This document shows positions 1-9,800 of a stretch of DNA of 64,000 bases, piece after piece. Position 1 is the first letter of the stretch. Each line of letters begins with the position of its first letter. Source of the stretch: Segatella hominis (GTDB taxonomy: Bacteria > Bacteroidota > Bacteroidia > Bacteroidales > Bacteroidaceae); NCBI RefSeq assembly GCF_019249725.2, contig NZ_CP137559.1, forward strand, positions 2,687,501-2,751,500, written 5' to 3'. Under the pieces are notes generated by a model. That model searched no databases. It worked only from the letters and a program-made list of their open reading frames with translations, and was not told where the DNA came from. The translations under genes were made by a program, and so were the position numbers.

Positions 1-1
1 A

Positions 2-2425
2 AAAGTTGCTATCGGCTATACAGCTACTGCCATTGTCCTCATCATGGCAATGGTGCTCGTATATAGCAATACCAAGTCTATCTACGACATCAACCAGGCT
101 TCCCGCGAATATATCCAGAAGCAGGATGTGTCAGATAGTACGATGACTCGACTGCTCAAGGAAGAACAGAATAATCTCAAGCAACTCTCGGAGGCTTTGG
201 CAGGTAAGTCAAGCAAAGGCTATCTGCGCGCCAAGGTGGACAGTCTCAGCAAGGGAAAAGACTCCATTGTGGTAGAGAAGAAAGCCCCGCAGACTCACGA
301 GGCTAAACACACTACGGTAGAAGTGCTGAAAACCCGAAGAGGATTCTTCCGACGCCTTGCCGACGCTTTCAAAAAAGAACATGCTGAAACCATCAGCGTA
401 AAGAGAGATACGAATCTGGCGGTGGTGGATTCTGTCGCCACGCCTATCAATGTGGCAGAGAATGTGGCCAACATTCTGGAAGATATTGAGAAAAAAGAGA
501 AGAAAGTCTCTACTCATCATAGCGAAGCCGTGAACAAGGAGATGGAGGATCTGCAGCTTGTCAATGCGCAACTTGCCCTGCGTTCTGCCAAGAAGTTGAA
601 TGAGGCGCACCAGAGAGAGCGCACTTCCATGCAACATGCCATCAACAAGGCGATGGAAGCACGCCAGCAGTTGATATGGCAGATTGCCTTCCTTGCCATC
701 ATCGCCATCATTGCTGCCATCATCCTGCTCTGGTACATCTACCAGGACACCAAGAAGGAGCGTGTCTATAGGGAAAACCTGGAGAATGCCAACGAGGAAA
801 TCCAGCGCATCATGCGACAGAGGGAAAGACTCCTCCTTACCATCACCCACGACATCAAGGCACCTGCTGCCTCCATCTCCGGGTTTATCGATCTGATGAA
901 GGAGTATGTGAGCGATCCTAAGGGAACTTCATGTCTTAGCAATATCAAAAACTCAGCCAGTCATCTTTCCCAACTGGTGGCTTCCCTTCTCGATTATCAT
1001 CAGTTGGAAAACGGGCTCATGCAACTGAACCCTGTCAATTTCTCACCAGAACAGTTGGTGAAACTAAGTGTGGAAGGGCTCAGACTACAGGCAGAAAAGA
1101 AGGGGTTAGCAATCTCCTGCGAGTTCCAGAATGCAGATAAGGACAATATCTGGGGAAAAATATTCAGGGCTGATGACTTCCGTATCCGACAGGTGCTGGA
1201 CAACCTGGTGAGCAATGCCATCAAATATACAGACCAGGGAAGCGTACATATCATGGCTTCTATCCGACAGGCGAGAAATGAATACAACATCATCATCGAC
1301 GAGCATACTTATGAACTCACTCTACAGGTGAAAGATACGGGAAAGGGAATGACCTCAGAGGAAAAACAGAAGGTTTTCCAGGCATTCACCAGACTCAAAG
1401 GTGCACAGGGCATTGAGGGCACAGGACTGGGTCTGTCTATCACCCGCGAACTGGTAGCCTTACTCGGCGGAAAGATTCAGCTCGAATCTGCAGTGGGCAA
1501 AGGTTCTACCTTCACCGTTTCCTTCCCTATTCTATTGCAGCAACAGACTGACGCAGAAGAAGAAGAAGAAACTGAAAGAGGAACAGAAAATAATGGAATA
1601 GGTGGAACAGAAGAAATAGGAGAAATTGAAGGAGAAACAAGATTATCTAAAGGAAAAGACAAGCAGAAAACGAAGCGGAATTTCGCCAACCACAAGATTC
1701 TCATTCTGGACGACGATGCTCTGCAGCTACAACTGCTGCAAGAGATGTTGCGCCGTCTGATAGGTGATACGTGGAAGGTAATCACTTGCCATCATGTGAC
1801 GGAAGCCCTTACGGCACTTCACAACGAGCAACCGGCGGTGATGATGATGGACATCGAAATGCCTGAAATGAATGGTATGGAGATGATTAAGCACATCAAT
1901 CACAGTCAGATGCTGGTGATTGCCATGACTGCGCATGATACAAGTATCAAATCGAAATTGCATGAAGCAGGTTTTGACGATTGTCTCTTCAAGCCTTTCT
2001 CTATGGAGAAACTGGAAGAAATCTTGGGAGTAGAAAGAATTGATTCTCAAAAGGAGCAAATAGTAGAAAAAGAAAAATCGACTTTCCCTGACCGTTTCAA
2101 GCCACTGTTGGCTTTCGCTGAAGATGACGAAGACGCTGCTGCTGAAATCATCAGCAGCGTAAAGCAGGAACTGGAAGGACATTTTAGAAAAATGCAGGAT
2201 GCACTTTCTCAAGAAACTCTACCTTGCGAAGACATCGGAAAGGCGGCTCATAAGTTGCTGCCTATCGCTTCCATGATACAGATGGAGAGCCTGGAACTGG
2301 TGCAAGCTTTGGCTCCTGAACATATCAACGAGGTAGAGACAGAAAAAATCCGAGAATATCTCGCTACCATCGTCGATGAACTGCGAAATATCCTCGGAGA
2401 ACTATCATCAGGGGCTATTTCTTGA
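2..2425 (+). CDS. Hybrid sensor histidine kinase with receiver and HPt-like domain (5' end cut off)
   Basis: The reading frame is open to the window edge and begins inside a membrane helix, so the true start lies upstream. Numbering is from the ATG at 44. A periplasmic region with coiled-coil-like sequence is followed by a second membrane helix (about 212-232). Then come HisKA (phospho-acceptor H269 in THDIKAP), HATPase_c with N, G1 (DTGKGM) and G2 (GTGLGLS) boxes, and a receiver (acidic DDD, phospho-acceptor D603 in MDIEMP, K in FKPF). The C-terminal helical region has H736 in AAHKLLPIA, as in HPt domains, so a His-Asp-His relay within one protein is likely. The ligand is unknown. A Glu/Gly/Lys-rich linker (about 505-545) separates kinase and receiver. 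The 3' end overlaps the convergent glycosyltransferase gene by 11 bp. Confidence 0.93.
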   Translation, partial: KVAIGYTATAIVLIMAMVLVYSNTKSIYDINQASREYIQKQDVSDSTMTRLLKEEQNNLKQLSEALAGKSSKGYLRAKVDSLSKGKDSIVVEKKAPQTHEAKHTTVEVLKTRRGFFRRLADAFKKEHAETISVKRDTNLAVVDSVATPINVAENVANILEDIEKKEKKVSTHHSEAVNKEMEDLQLVNAQLALRSAKKLNEAHQRERTSMQHAINKAMEARQQLIWQIAFLAIIAIIAAIILLWYIYQDTKKERVYRENLENANEEIQRIMRQRERLLLTITHDIKAPAASISGFIDLMKEYVSDPKGTSCLSNIKNSASHLSQLVASLLDYHQLENGLMQLNPVNFSPEQLVKLSVEGLRLQAEKKGLAISCEFQNADKDNIWGKIFRADDFRIRQVLDNLVSNAIKYTDQGSVHIMASIRQARNEYNIIIDEHTYELTLQVKDTGKGMTSEEKQKVFQAFTRLKGAQGIEGTGLGLSITRELVALLGGKIQLESAVGKGSTFTVSFPILLQQQTDAEEEEETERGTENNGIGGTEEIGEIEGETRLSKGKDKQKTKRNFANHKILILDDDALQLQLLQEMLRRLIGDTWKVITCHHVTEALTALHNEQPAVMMMDIEMPEMNGMEMIKHINHSQMLVIAMTAHDTSIKSKLHEAGFDDCLFKPFSMEKLEEILGVERIDSQKEQIVEKEKSTFPDRFKPLLAFAEDDEDAAAEIISSVKQELEGHFRKMQDALSQETLPCEDIGKAAHKLLPIASMIQMESLELVQALAPEHINEVETEKIREYLATIVDELRNILGELSSGAIS

Positions 2426-3191
2426 ATACGCCTCTGATGAGAAACCAGGCATGAGCCAACAAGGTGGGCAGCAGACCATAATGGTGTTTCATCACCTGAA
2501 AGCGTTCTTTCAGGGAATCCTTATGGTTCTGCACCGACATTCCACCATCCAGATAATTGGTGATGACTGCCCCTACATTGCGCAAAGGCAACTTATGGGC
2601 TTTGGATGCTTTCATCATGCGGATGCACCAATCAACATCGGCAGAAAAGCGGTAATCCAAATCATAGTGCTCACTCTTGGCAATATCCGTGCGGGCATAA
2701 AAAGACTGATGGCAGACTAACATTCCCCAAATGAAAGAACGCCAAGTCAACTTCTTGGGTGGAGAAAGACGGCGATGGCGCAGAAAGCGACCATCCATAT
2801 TCACGATGTCCGTATCTCCATAAAGGACGCCCGGCAGGACTTCCCCCTCGCCTACACAACCTTCCACGTATTCCAACGTATCGGCGGAAGGGAAAACATC
2901 TCCTGCATTCAGAAACACGAGATAGTCGCCAGTAGCACGGTCAATGCCCTTGTTCATGGCATCGTAAAGTCCCTTGTCCGGTTCTGAGAAAACCCGGATT
3001 TCATGGGCACTTTCACCCACATCATTCTTATGTTTGTAAGCCTTGACCATTGCCAAGGTTTTATCCTTCGACTTACCATCTATGATCAGGTGTTCTACAT
3101 TGCAGCAGGTCTGCTTCATCACCGAATCCAACGTGCGCTGCAAGACAGACTCTGCATTGTAAGTACAGGTAATTATCGAAAATTTGATCAT
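2415..3191 (-). CDS. Family 2 glycosyltransferase
   Basis: GT-A fold glycosyltransferase of the WcaE/WcaA-like type, probably adding a sugar to a surface polysaccharide on the cytoplasmic side of the inner membrane. The N terminus (MIKFSIITCTYNAE) is the classic GT2 nucleotide-binding start. EPDKGLYDAMNKGI and FLNAGDVF follow, the latter in the position of the metal-binding acidic motif. I chose the ATG at 3191 because it begins exactly at the conserved GT2 start; an in-frame ATG at 3218 would add nine unconserved residues. It lies about 30 bp after the GT4 gene, so the two are probably cotranscribed. The acceptor and sugar donor cannot be read from sequence. Confidence 0.9.
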   Translation of the reverse strand: MIKFSIITCTYNAESVLQRTLDSVMKQTCCNVEHLIIDGKSKDKTLAMVKAYKHKNDVGESAHEIRVFSEPDKGLYDAMNKGIDRATGDYLVFLNAGDVFPSADTLEYVEGCVGEGEVLPGVLYGDTDIVNMDGRFLRHRRLSPPKKLTWRSFIWGMLVCHQSFYARTDIAKSEHYDLDYRFSADVDWCIRMMKASKAHKLPLRNVGAVITNYLDGGMSVQNHKDSLKERFQVMKHHYGLLPTLLAHAWFLIRGVFKK

Positions 3192-3221
3192 AACGTTTCT
3201 ACTTTTATCAACGGCCATTGC

Positions 3222-4496
3222 CTACAAACTGTAATTCTTGTAAGCCATTGCCTGATTATACACCTCAATATAATTCATTGCCACGGCATGCTGCGAATAG
3301 TTGTGGGCCACTTTCTGCAGACAGTTACTCTTGAGCACCTCCGCATCAGCCTCTTCCAGCACCCAGAACATGCCCTGTGCCAGGTCGTCTGCATCCCGAT
3401 AGTTGGCCACATAACCATTTTTCTGATGGTCAATCATCTCAGGAATGCCGCCCACCTTGAATCCAACACTTGGCACTCCACAAGCCATCGCCTCCATAAT
3501 CGTATTCGGAAGATTATCCTCCAAGGAAGGGAGCACAAATGCATCAGCCGAACTGTAAATCTGAACGATGGCCTTCTCGTCACTCACATAGCCTAAAGGG
3601 AATGCTGGCAAGGACAGTTTCTCTGCCACATCTTCCGAATGACCGCCCAAGATAGCCACTACCGTATTTTCCTTCATTTCAGGATGCTGGGCTACCAACT
3701 TGTCTATGGCTTCTACGAAGAAACTCATGCCTTTACGCTCGTCAGTTACTTTCTGTGAAACGAAGAGGATGATCTTCTTATCATCCGGGAGTCCGGCACG
3801 CAGACGAGCCTCAGCCTTGTCATGAGGATAAAAGACCCGCGTATCTATCGGATTGGGAATATTGGTGAGATGAAGTCCTGTAAAGAGGGCACTCTTCTTA
3901 GCCTGCCGCTCCAGCCACTTGCTGCAAGTGACGAAGTAGATATTACTATGCTGATAAAGTTCCTTCTTGCGCCTGAACACCTTGTTGGAAATGTCATGCT
4001 TGCTGCCCTTATGAGGCAGGAGTGGACAGTTGCCACACGCAGAAGCATAGCGATTGCAGCCTCTTGCATAATGACAGATGCCCGTAGCAGGCCAGATATC
4101 GTGCATAGTCCAGACAATAGGTTTGCCGCTTTTAATAATTTTGCGAATACTTTTCAGTGAAAGCATTCCCTGATTGATCCAGGACAGATGAATGACATCA
4201 GCCTCCTTAAACTCACGCAACTTGGTAATATCAGAGCCGGCACAAGCCAAATCTATTTCCCAAAGATGGACGGAAGAGAAGTGAAGATGCCAGAAAGCAC
4301 GCCAGCGTTCCCACAGAAAATGCCATTGCAGCAAAGGAGAATGCGGCAAACTGGCTATCGTGATATTCTCTGTTGCCTTATCACGCACCAACATCTTAGC
4401 CTTAACACCATTATTGTTAAGGGCTTCCATCAAACGGTTGGCTGCAACTGCAGCACCTCCCGTTTTCTCGCTTGTATTTACTATGAGTACTCTCAT
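3222..4496 (-). CDS. Family 4 glycosyltransferase
   Basis: GT-B fold glycosyltransferase, 424 residues. The N-terminal Rossmann domain starts MRVLIVNTSEKTGGAA. The C-terminal GT4 domain has ILFVSQKVTDERKG and the sugar-nucleotide motif PNTIMEAMACGVPSVGFKVGGIPEMI, whose ExxACG.P..G pattern is diagnostic. A Cys-rich stretch (CHYARGCNRYASACGNCPLL) near residues 145-165 is typical of the subfamily found in Bacteroidota polysaccharide loci and may bind a metal. It is the first gene of a two-gene unit with the GT2 gene and has its own promoter at 4563-4593. Only two genes are present, so this is not a full capsule locus. The product is probably a cell-surface glycan or glycoprotein modification. 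Confidence 0.9.
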   Translation of the reverse strand: MRVLIVNTSEKTGGAAVAANRLMEALNNNGVKAKMLVRDKATENITIASLPHSPLLQWHFLWERWRAFWHLHFSSVHLWEIDLACAGSDITKLREFKEADVIHLSWINQGMLSLKSIRKIIKSGKPIVWTMHDIWPATGICHYARGCNRYASACGNCPLLPHKGSKHDISNKVFRRKKELYQHSNIYFVTCSKWLERQAKKSALFTGLHLTNIPNPIDTRVFYPHDKAEARLRAGLPDDKKIILFVSQKVTDERKGMSFFVEAIDKLVAQHPEMKENTVVAILGGHSEDVAEKLSLPAFPLGYVSDEKAIVQIYSSADAFVLPSLEDNLPNTIMEAMACGVPSVGFKVGGIPEMIDHQKNGYVANYRDADDLAQGMFWVLEEADAEVLKSNCLQKVAHNYSQHAVAMNYIEVYNQAMAYKNYSL

Positions 4497-4562
4497 GCCT
4501 ATTATCTTTTATTATTACGCCTATTGCAAAGGGTTTTGCTGCAAATGCAGATTAAGATAATG

Positions 4563-4593
4563 CAAAGATAATGCAAATTACTTGAAGGACAAA
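4563..4593 (-). promoter_or_regulatory. Promoter of the glycosyltransferase pair
   Basis: On the minus strand TTTG (4593-4590) is followed after 19 nt by TATCTTTG (4570-4563), matching the Bacteroidota sigma-ABfr consensus. The predicted start near 4556 gives a leader of about 60 nt. Its existence means the RNA unit further upstream is not needed to transcribe the glycosyltransferases. Confidence 0.65.
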
Positions 4594-4682
4594 AAGAAAA
4601 AGCTACTTTTTCAAAAATAAAAGAAAGATTGTCGGGAAAGAAAGAGATGAAAAGGGTGAGAGGGAAAGAATGAGAATGGGAA

Positions 4683-4864
4683 AATAAAATATGCCGCAAC
4701 TCACCTCGAGCTGCGGCATACAATATGTTTAACTTAAAAAAAATTCTTAACCAAAGGTAATCTCACGATCTCCTTAGCTATCTGTTAAACAATCTACCTT
4801 AAAACCTAATAACTAAAAACCTAAATCTATTACTACTAACCTAAACAATCTATTAACCTTTTGA
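4683..4864 (-). ncRNA. Candidate free-standing small RNA of about 180 nt
   Basis: A complete transcription unit without a convincing protein. Its own promoter lies at 4902-4871. The RNA begins with about 75 nt lacking C, made of repeated purine/U words (TAGATTGTTTA occurs twice). It ends in a strong intrinsic terminator: stem arms 4720-4708 and 4702-4690, 13 pairs with one G-U, five-base loop, then ATTTTATTTT. The only reading frame is a ten-codon GTG frame after AAGGAG (GTG at about 4769, peptide VRLPLVKNFF), which might be a leader peptide. Because the downstream glycosyltransferases have their own promoter, an independent regulatory RNA is favoured over an attenuator. I could not assign it to a known RNA family. 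Confidence 0.6.
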
Positions 4865-4870
4865 CGAGTG

Positions 4871-4902
4871 CAAAGGTACGACGATTTTCTGATTCCTCCA
4901 AA
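4871..4902 (-). promoter_or_regulatory. Promoter of the candidate small RNA
   Basis: Minus strand TTTG (4902-4899), 20 nt spacer, TACCTTTG (4878-4871): a full match to the Bacteroidota promoter consensus. The expected start is near 4864. Confidence 0.7.
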
Positions 4903-4991
4903 TATTTTTGAAAGAAAATGCAGTACCTTTGCGTTTTTTTGATTTACATCAACAAAATGTGACCGAACACAACAGATTTTAAGAAACCATT

Positions 4992-5045
4992 AACGCTCAT
5001 TAAACTTTCAACTTGTAAAGCCTAATGAGCGTTTTGCTTTCTTTT
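4992..5045. terminator. Hairpin terminator, strongest in plus direction
   Basis: Perfect 11-bp arms AACGCTCATTA (4992-5002) and TAATGAGCGTT (5023-5033), with a further CTTT/AAAG pairing inside the loop. T-rich sequence follows on the plus strand. It may end ispF transcription on the minus strand, or a short plus-strand RNA starting after TACCTTTG at 4924-4931, for which no good -33 element is visible. Confidence 0.6.
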
Positions 5046-5138
5046 TTCTATTTTGATGGTCTGATTTCAAGGAGAGAAAAACAGAAAGACTGCTTTCTAT
5101 CAAGAGAAGAAACGGAATGTATCTATTAGGAGAAAGGA

Positions 5139-5618
5139 CTAAACTTTCTCGATCAAAACCGTAGCATAGGCGGAAATGCCTTCCATTCTTCCGGTAAAGC
5201 CCAATTTCTCTGTGGTCGTTGCCTTGATGGAAATATTTTCCTCATCCGTATTCATCACCTGGGCAAGGCAGGCCTTCATCGCAGGCACATGCGGATTGAG
5301 CTTAGGACGCTCAGCACAGATGGTTGCATCGATATTGCCCAACACATACCCCTTGGTGGCTATCAGGTCGATGGTCTTCTTCAGCAGAATCTTGGAATCC
5401 ACATTCAGCGTCTCTGCTGCCGTATCAGGGAAATGATAGCCGATGTCACGCATATTGGCTGCTCCCAACAAGGCATCACAAATAGCATGAATCAACACAT
5501 CTGCATCACTGTGGCCCAATAATCCGAGTTCGTAATCTATCTTAATGCCACCCAACCACAAGTCACGATTTTCTACCAACTTGTGCACATCATATCCGAA
5601 TCCTACACGTATATTCAT
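5139..5618 (-). CDS. ispF: 2-C-methyl-D-erythritol 2,4-cyclodiphosphate synthase
   Basis: Fifth enzyme of the MEP isoprenoid pathway. It cyclises CDP-methylerythritol 2-phosphate to methylerythritol cyclodiphosphate with release of CMP, in the cytosol as a trimer. The length of 159 residues is normal. Zinc ligands are visible as D10 and H12 (GYDVH) and H44 in HSDADVLIHAI; TTTEKLGFTGR.EGI near the C terminus is the conserved substrate-binding segment. It is the last gene of the operon with porU and porV, 20 bp after porV. The same porU-porV-ispF order is known in Porphyromonas gingivalis, so the linkage is ancient in Bacteroidales although no functional link is known. Confidence 0.97.
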   Translation of the reverse strand: MNIRVGFGYDVHKLVENRDLWLGGIKIDYELGLLGHSDADVLIHAICDALLGAANMRDIGYHFPDTAAETLNVDSKILLKKTIDLIATKGYVLGNIDATICAERPKLNPHVPAMKACLAQVMNTDEENISIKATTTEKLGFTGRMEGISAYATVLIEKV

Positions 5619-5638
5619 AGTCTATTTATATTGCTAAT

Positions 5639-6820
5639 TTATCTTCTTCTGAACAAATCCTTGATTCCGTCCATATCAAATCCCAAGGTGAAGCGCAAGG
5701 TCTGGTCGAGCGGATTGCTCTTTGCCGTTGCCACTACGTAGGCGGCATCCAGAGAGAAAACATTCATCTTGAAACCGCCACCTACAGTGAAATACTTACG
5801 GTTACCCTTGCTGGCACTCTCATGATGATAACCGGCACGGATAGAGAACTTGTCATTATATACATATTCCGCACCTACACCATAGTTGATTTCCTTCAAC
5901 TCCTCCTTGAATCCGCCTGGAGCGTCGCTGAAACTCTTGAAAATACCGCTGATGGAAGATACGTCGCTGTACTCTCTATGTACGCGGTCCTCATAGTCGG
6001 CATTGTCCTCACCTTCTTCCTGCTGCGGAATGGTTGGCACAAGATATTTATTGGCATCTGCAGCAATCGTCAGTCGGTTGTACTCGTCAAGCGGAATCAT
6101 CAGGGAAGCACCCAAACGCAGGTTGGCTGGCAGGAACTGACTGTATTCCTCTCCGCTGAATGTGATTTTACTACCGATGTTGGAAATATTCAAACCAATA
6201 CCCAACTGACATTCGCGTTGACCGATATTGACGTAATTCTGATAATAGGCAGCAATATCTGCGGCAAAAGCGGAAGCTGGGGAATTCTCCTCAGTCTCAG
6301 TGAAGCGCATATCTGAATAAATCCATCTCACTGCCGCTGCCAGAGAGAACTTCTCACTGAGCATCAGGGAGTAAGCCACATCGAGCGACATTTCATAAGG
6401 GTTGATAGTAGTGGCATTTTCATCTAAACTCGTATAAACCTCACCCAAATTAAAATAGCGCAAGGAACCAGAAACGGCACTGTAGTCACCTATACGGTAA
6501 TAACCTGCCAGATAGGCTAAGTTCATATCGTTGACTAAGGAGCGCAACCATGGTGTGAAGTTGAGTGCCACGCCTGCTCTTGAAATATTGAAAGGATACT
6601 TGGCAGGGTTCCAGTACTGGGAATTGACATCTGGGTCTGTAGCTGCACCCACATCACCCAAACCGCCACCTCGTGCATCCGGAGCGATGGTCTGCGAGAT
6701 CACAGCGAAGTTGACTGGATTGAAGAGATCTTTCTCGTTCTCCTGTGCATTCGCCTGCACAGAAAAGACTGCCAAGAGGCAAGTTGCCCATATCTTAACT
6801 GTTCTGTTCTTGATATTCAT
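5639..6820 (-). CDS. porV: Type IX secretion outer-membrane shuttle PorV (LptO)
   Basis: A 393-residue FadL-like outer-membrane beta barrel. In the T9SS, PorV collects folded cargo from the SprA translocon by its C-terminal signal and carries it to the PorU sortase. Evidence: a signal peptide (MNIKNRTVKIWATCLLAVFSVQANA), then QTIAPDARGGGLGDVGAATDPDVNSQYWNPAK, the N-terminal signature of PorV/PorQ proteins, alternating strands throughout, and a terminal strand ending in FTLGFDMDGIKDLFRRR. An acidic insertion near residue 265 (QQEEGEDNADYEDR) is probably a surface loop. It lies 40 bp after porU, which supports PorV over its paralogue PorQ. Confidence 0.93.
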   Translation of the reverse strand: MNIKNRTVKIWATCLLAVFSVQANAQENEKDLFNPVNFAVISQTIAPDARGGGLGDVGAATDPDVNSQYWNPAKYPFNISRAGVALNFTPWLRSLVNDMNLAYLAGYYRIGDYSAVSGSLRYFNLGEVYTSLDENATTINPYEMSLDVAYSLMLSEKFSLAAAVRWIYSDMRFTETEENSPASAFAADIAAYYQNYVNIGQRECQLGIGLNISNIGSKITFSGEEYSQFLPANLRLGASLMIPLDEYNRLTIAADANKYLVPTIPQQEEGEDNADYEDRVHREYSDVSSISGIFKSFSDAPGGFKEELKEINYGVGAEYVYNDKFSIRAGYHHESASKGNRKYFTVGGGFKMNVFSLDAAYVVATAKSNPLDQTLRFTLGFDMDGIKDLFRRR

Positions 6821-6860
6821 ACCTTATTATATATATGTTAATATGTTATTTCTATTTTGA

Positions 6861-9800
6861 TCAATGGTTGAGTACAATCAGTTTCTTGGTTTTTGACTCA
6901 TACCCACTGCCATCTGAAGCCACTTTGATACGATAGAGATAGATGCCTGTACGCAAGGTTCCACTACCTGTGGATAAATCCCACTTCACAGTATAAGGAC
7001 CCGAATTGGAAACGCCCGTCTCTGTATGCTGCCAGAGTTTTCTTCCGGAAGTATCAAACACTTCGATGACGATATCCAAACTGCTCGCTATCCTATCATG
7101 CGTGATGATGAATGTGGTAGAATTCCGGGCTGGATTCTCGGTTACACCTGTATCAAACGATGGTTTCAGACTCCTCACCACATTGAAAGTCAACGTAGCG
7201 GTAGAACTATTGTTCAGTATGTCCCAGGCACGGAATTGGAGTTTATGCGGACCGGCTGCCAACTCAGGAATACTGTAATAGGTAGAGCCGCTCGTATAAG
7301 TTCCGAAATCGTAGGTGAAATTGTTATTCAGATTATACGTCTTGTTCGCATCACCGTCGATGATGAGCTGCAAATCATGCCCGATACCACTTCCTGCAGC
7401 ATTGATTCCGTCCTTATCTTTCACCTCAGCCACAAAGAAAGGCGTAGGGTTCACGTTTCCACCATCCACGAAGGAAGGCGAATTGAGATAACAGTAGATA
7501 GACGGACCGATGGAGTCATTCTTTGCCAGTGCACTTCCACCCACATTGAATGCGTCGCTCGAACCATGAGCACGGATGGTCCTGTCATTGTTGATGGCAT
7601 AGAGATTGACCAGTCCAGACTCATCCGTATAGTTGATGTCCTTAGGTACGGCAAACTGGAAAGAGAACTTGCCTCCCACTACGCTGTCAGAACCATTATA
7701 GAGAGTCTTGGTACGGTCGTAGAAAGTGAAAGCATCACTTGTGCCATCGTTCTGTCGGCAGGTAATCAGCTCCTTGGAATCTCTTACCGTAGCCGTCACC
7801 ACACCGTTGAAAGCTTCATTTCCCTCAATATGTCCGTCGATTCTTGCCACCATTCCTGCTTTCAGCATAGCCTTGGCAGAAGCATCCGAAGTAGAAATGC
7901 CATTCACAGAATCTACCACTACTTTCAGTGTTGGCACATTCAACGGCATAGCCGGGTCGCCTAAGAGCGCATACTGCAAGCGGTTAGAAGTCAGGTCGCT
8001 CTCCTTGATTGGCTTACCTTCCACATCATAACCGATTACATTTCCCTTAACCAGGTCGTTCTGTGCCTGGCGATGCGCCTCACCGATAGTCAGCGGTTTT
8101 CCGTCCTTCGTACTCAGCACGCGGTAGAGAAAGGCACGGTTCATATATTTATTACGATTGGCATAAACCGTTCGGGTTGTTCCATAGAAAGCAACAGCTC
8201 CTCCATTCGGATTGAGCACAGCTGCTTCACCGATATTGTCTTCCACTCCATCATAAGGCATGACATCACAGGCTGCAGTCACCCAGAGAGGGAGGTTGGT
8301 ATTCTTGAAATTGTTGAAATCCATCAGTTTCACCACCTGCTCGTGCGACAACTGACCAGCACTGGCGTGACCGGCATAGTCCATAATCAGGGCACCATTG
8401 GCCTGCTGCTCCTTGATGATACGTGTAACTTCAGGATAGGAATTGCCCACAGAAGAAGTGGTGCGCTGGTAAGCATCCCACATCACCTTCTTGATTTGAA
8501 AATCAGGATATTTGTCGGCAATATAGTTGGCCACTTCGTCGGCATCCTTCATGTGGAGGTTGTCATTACCGTCATCAGCCATAAACACCAATGTGTTCTG
8601 CCATGATCCCGCATTGGCATTTTCCATATAGTTGATGGTTTTATCCACCATAATCTTGGCTTCTTCTGGTGTTGAAACCGGAAATCTTCCTACCGCTACG
8701 TCCTGCTGTTGGGTGGTAGGAGAACCGCCGGCTCCCTCAGAGAGAATGCCCATCCAGCTGTCACTCACATAACAATAAATTTTATTGAGAGAGTTCTCGC
8801 TCTCAAAACAGAGAAGATAATCATCTGGATTTAGTCGCTTACAGTCGGAAGTCAGCATACGGTTGTCCCATACACAATCTCCGAAAAGCAGGAGATATTT
8901 CGGCATATCTGCCTCATTTCCTTCGGCTCTGTCTTGGAGCATGCGCAGATAACGTCGGTAAGCTCCTGCATCAGGTGTTCCACTGGAAAATTCATTATAC
9001 AGTTCGTCAGCAGGCACCAAGTTGACTCTCAAGCCATTATGGGTTTCATGATAAGTCTTGAGCCTCTTTGCCTGCTTGAGCAGTTTCTGGGAAGTAGGGA
9101 TGATGATCACCATGTCGGCCTGTGCATCAGCATGATGATCCTGATTGGTAATATTATAAACAAACTGCGCTGCTGGAATCTTTCCAGAGAATTCCGGCAA
9201 TGCCTTCGGCGCATTCCACACCATAGCCACATAGTCGAGGCGCATGGTTCCGCCCGAAACATTCGTAATCGTAATCGTATCATTGCCGCCGATGGTCAGA
9301 TTCTTGAGGGTGAAAATAGTCGAACCTTCCGCTCCAAAATCGTATTCCGAACTGGAAACTTGGGCATAAACCTTGCCTAAGGTCCTGCCGTTCAAAGCCA
9401 CATCAGCCGTAGCAGAAGTACCCGTAGAGATGTTGACGGCCAATTTTCCGCCTGCATTTCCAGTAGTATTGGTAAAGACAATCTGCTCGCTGGCTCCCTG
9501 ATTGAGCGCTTTGGAATCATAGAGATTTCTTCCACCAGAAAACCAAGCATAACCATCTACCTCATAGAGAGAATGATAGAAATCGCTGGAAGGATAAAAT
9601 GAGTTCACAAAAGTAGCTGAATCCACGGTCTGCGGAGCCTCGTCGCTCTGTGTGATAAAATAATATCCGTAGTCAGAATAAGGATTACGAGTACGACGGG
9701 TGGCAGTATTGCTACTCCAGCTCACCGGACCTTTGGCATAGAAGTAATGCTTGCCATCTCTCACATACTGTGGCACTTCCTTCAGATCGTCATTGGCTAA

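Noticed and set aside
2..4496. Capsule or exopolysaccharide locus
   Set aside because: Only two glycosyltransferases; no polymerase, flippase, Wzz/Wza or sugar-nucleotide genes nearby.
4924..5045. Second small RNA on the plus strand
   Set aside because: A good -7 box and terminator are present, but no -33 element at proper spacing; kept only as a note on the terminator entry.
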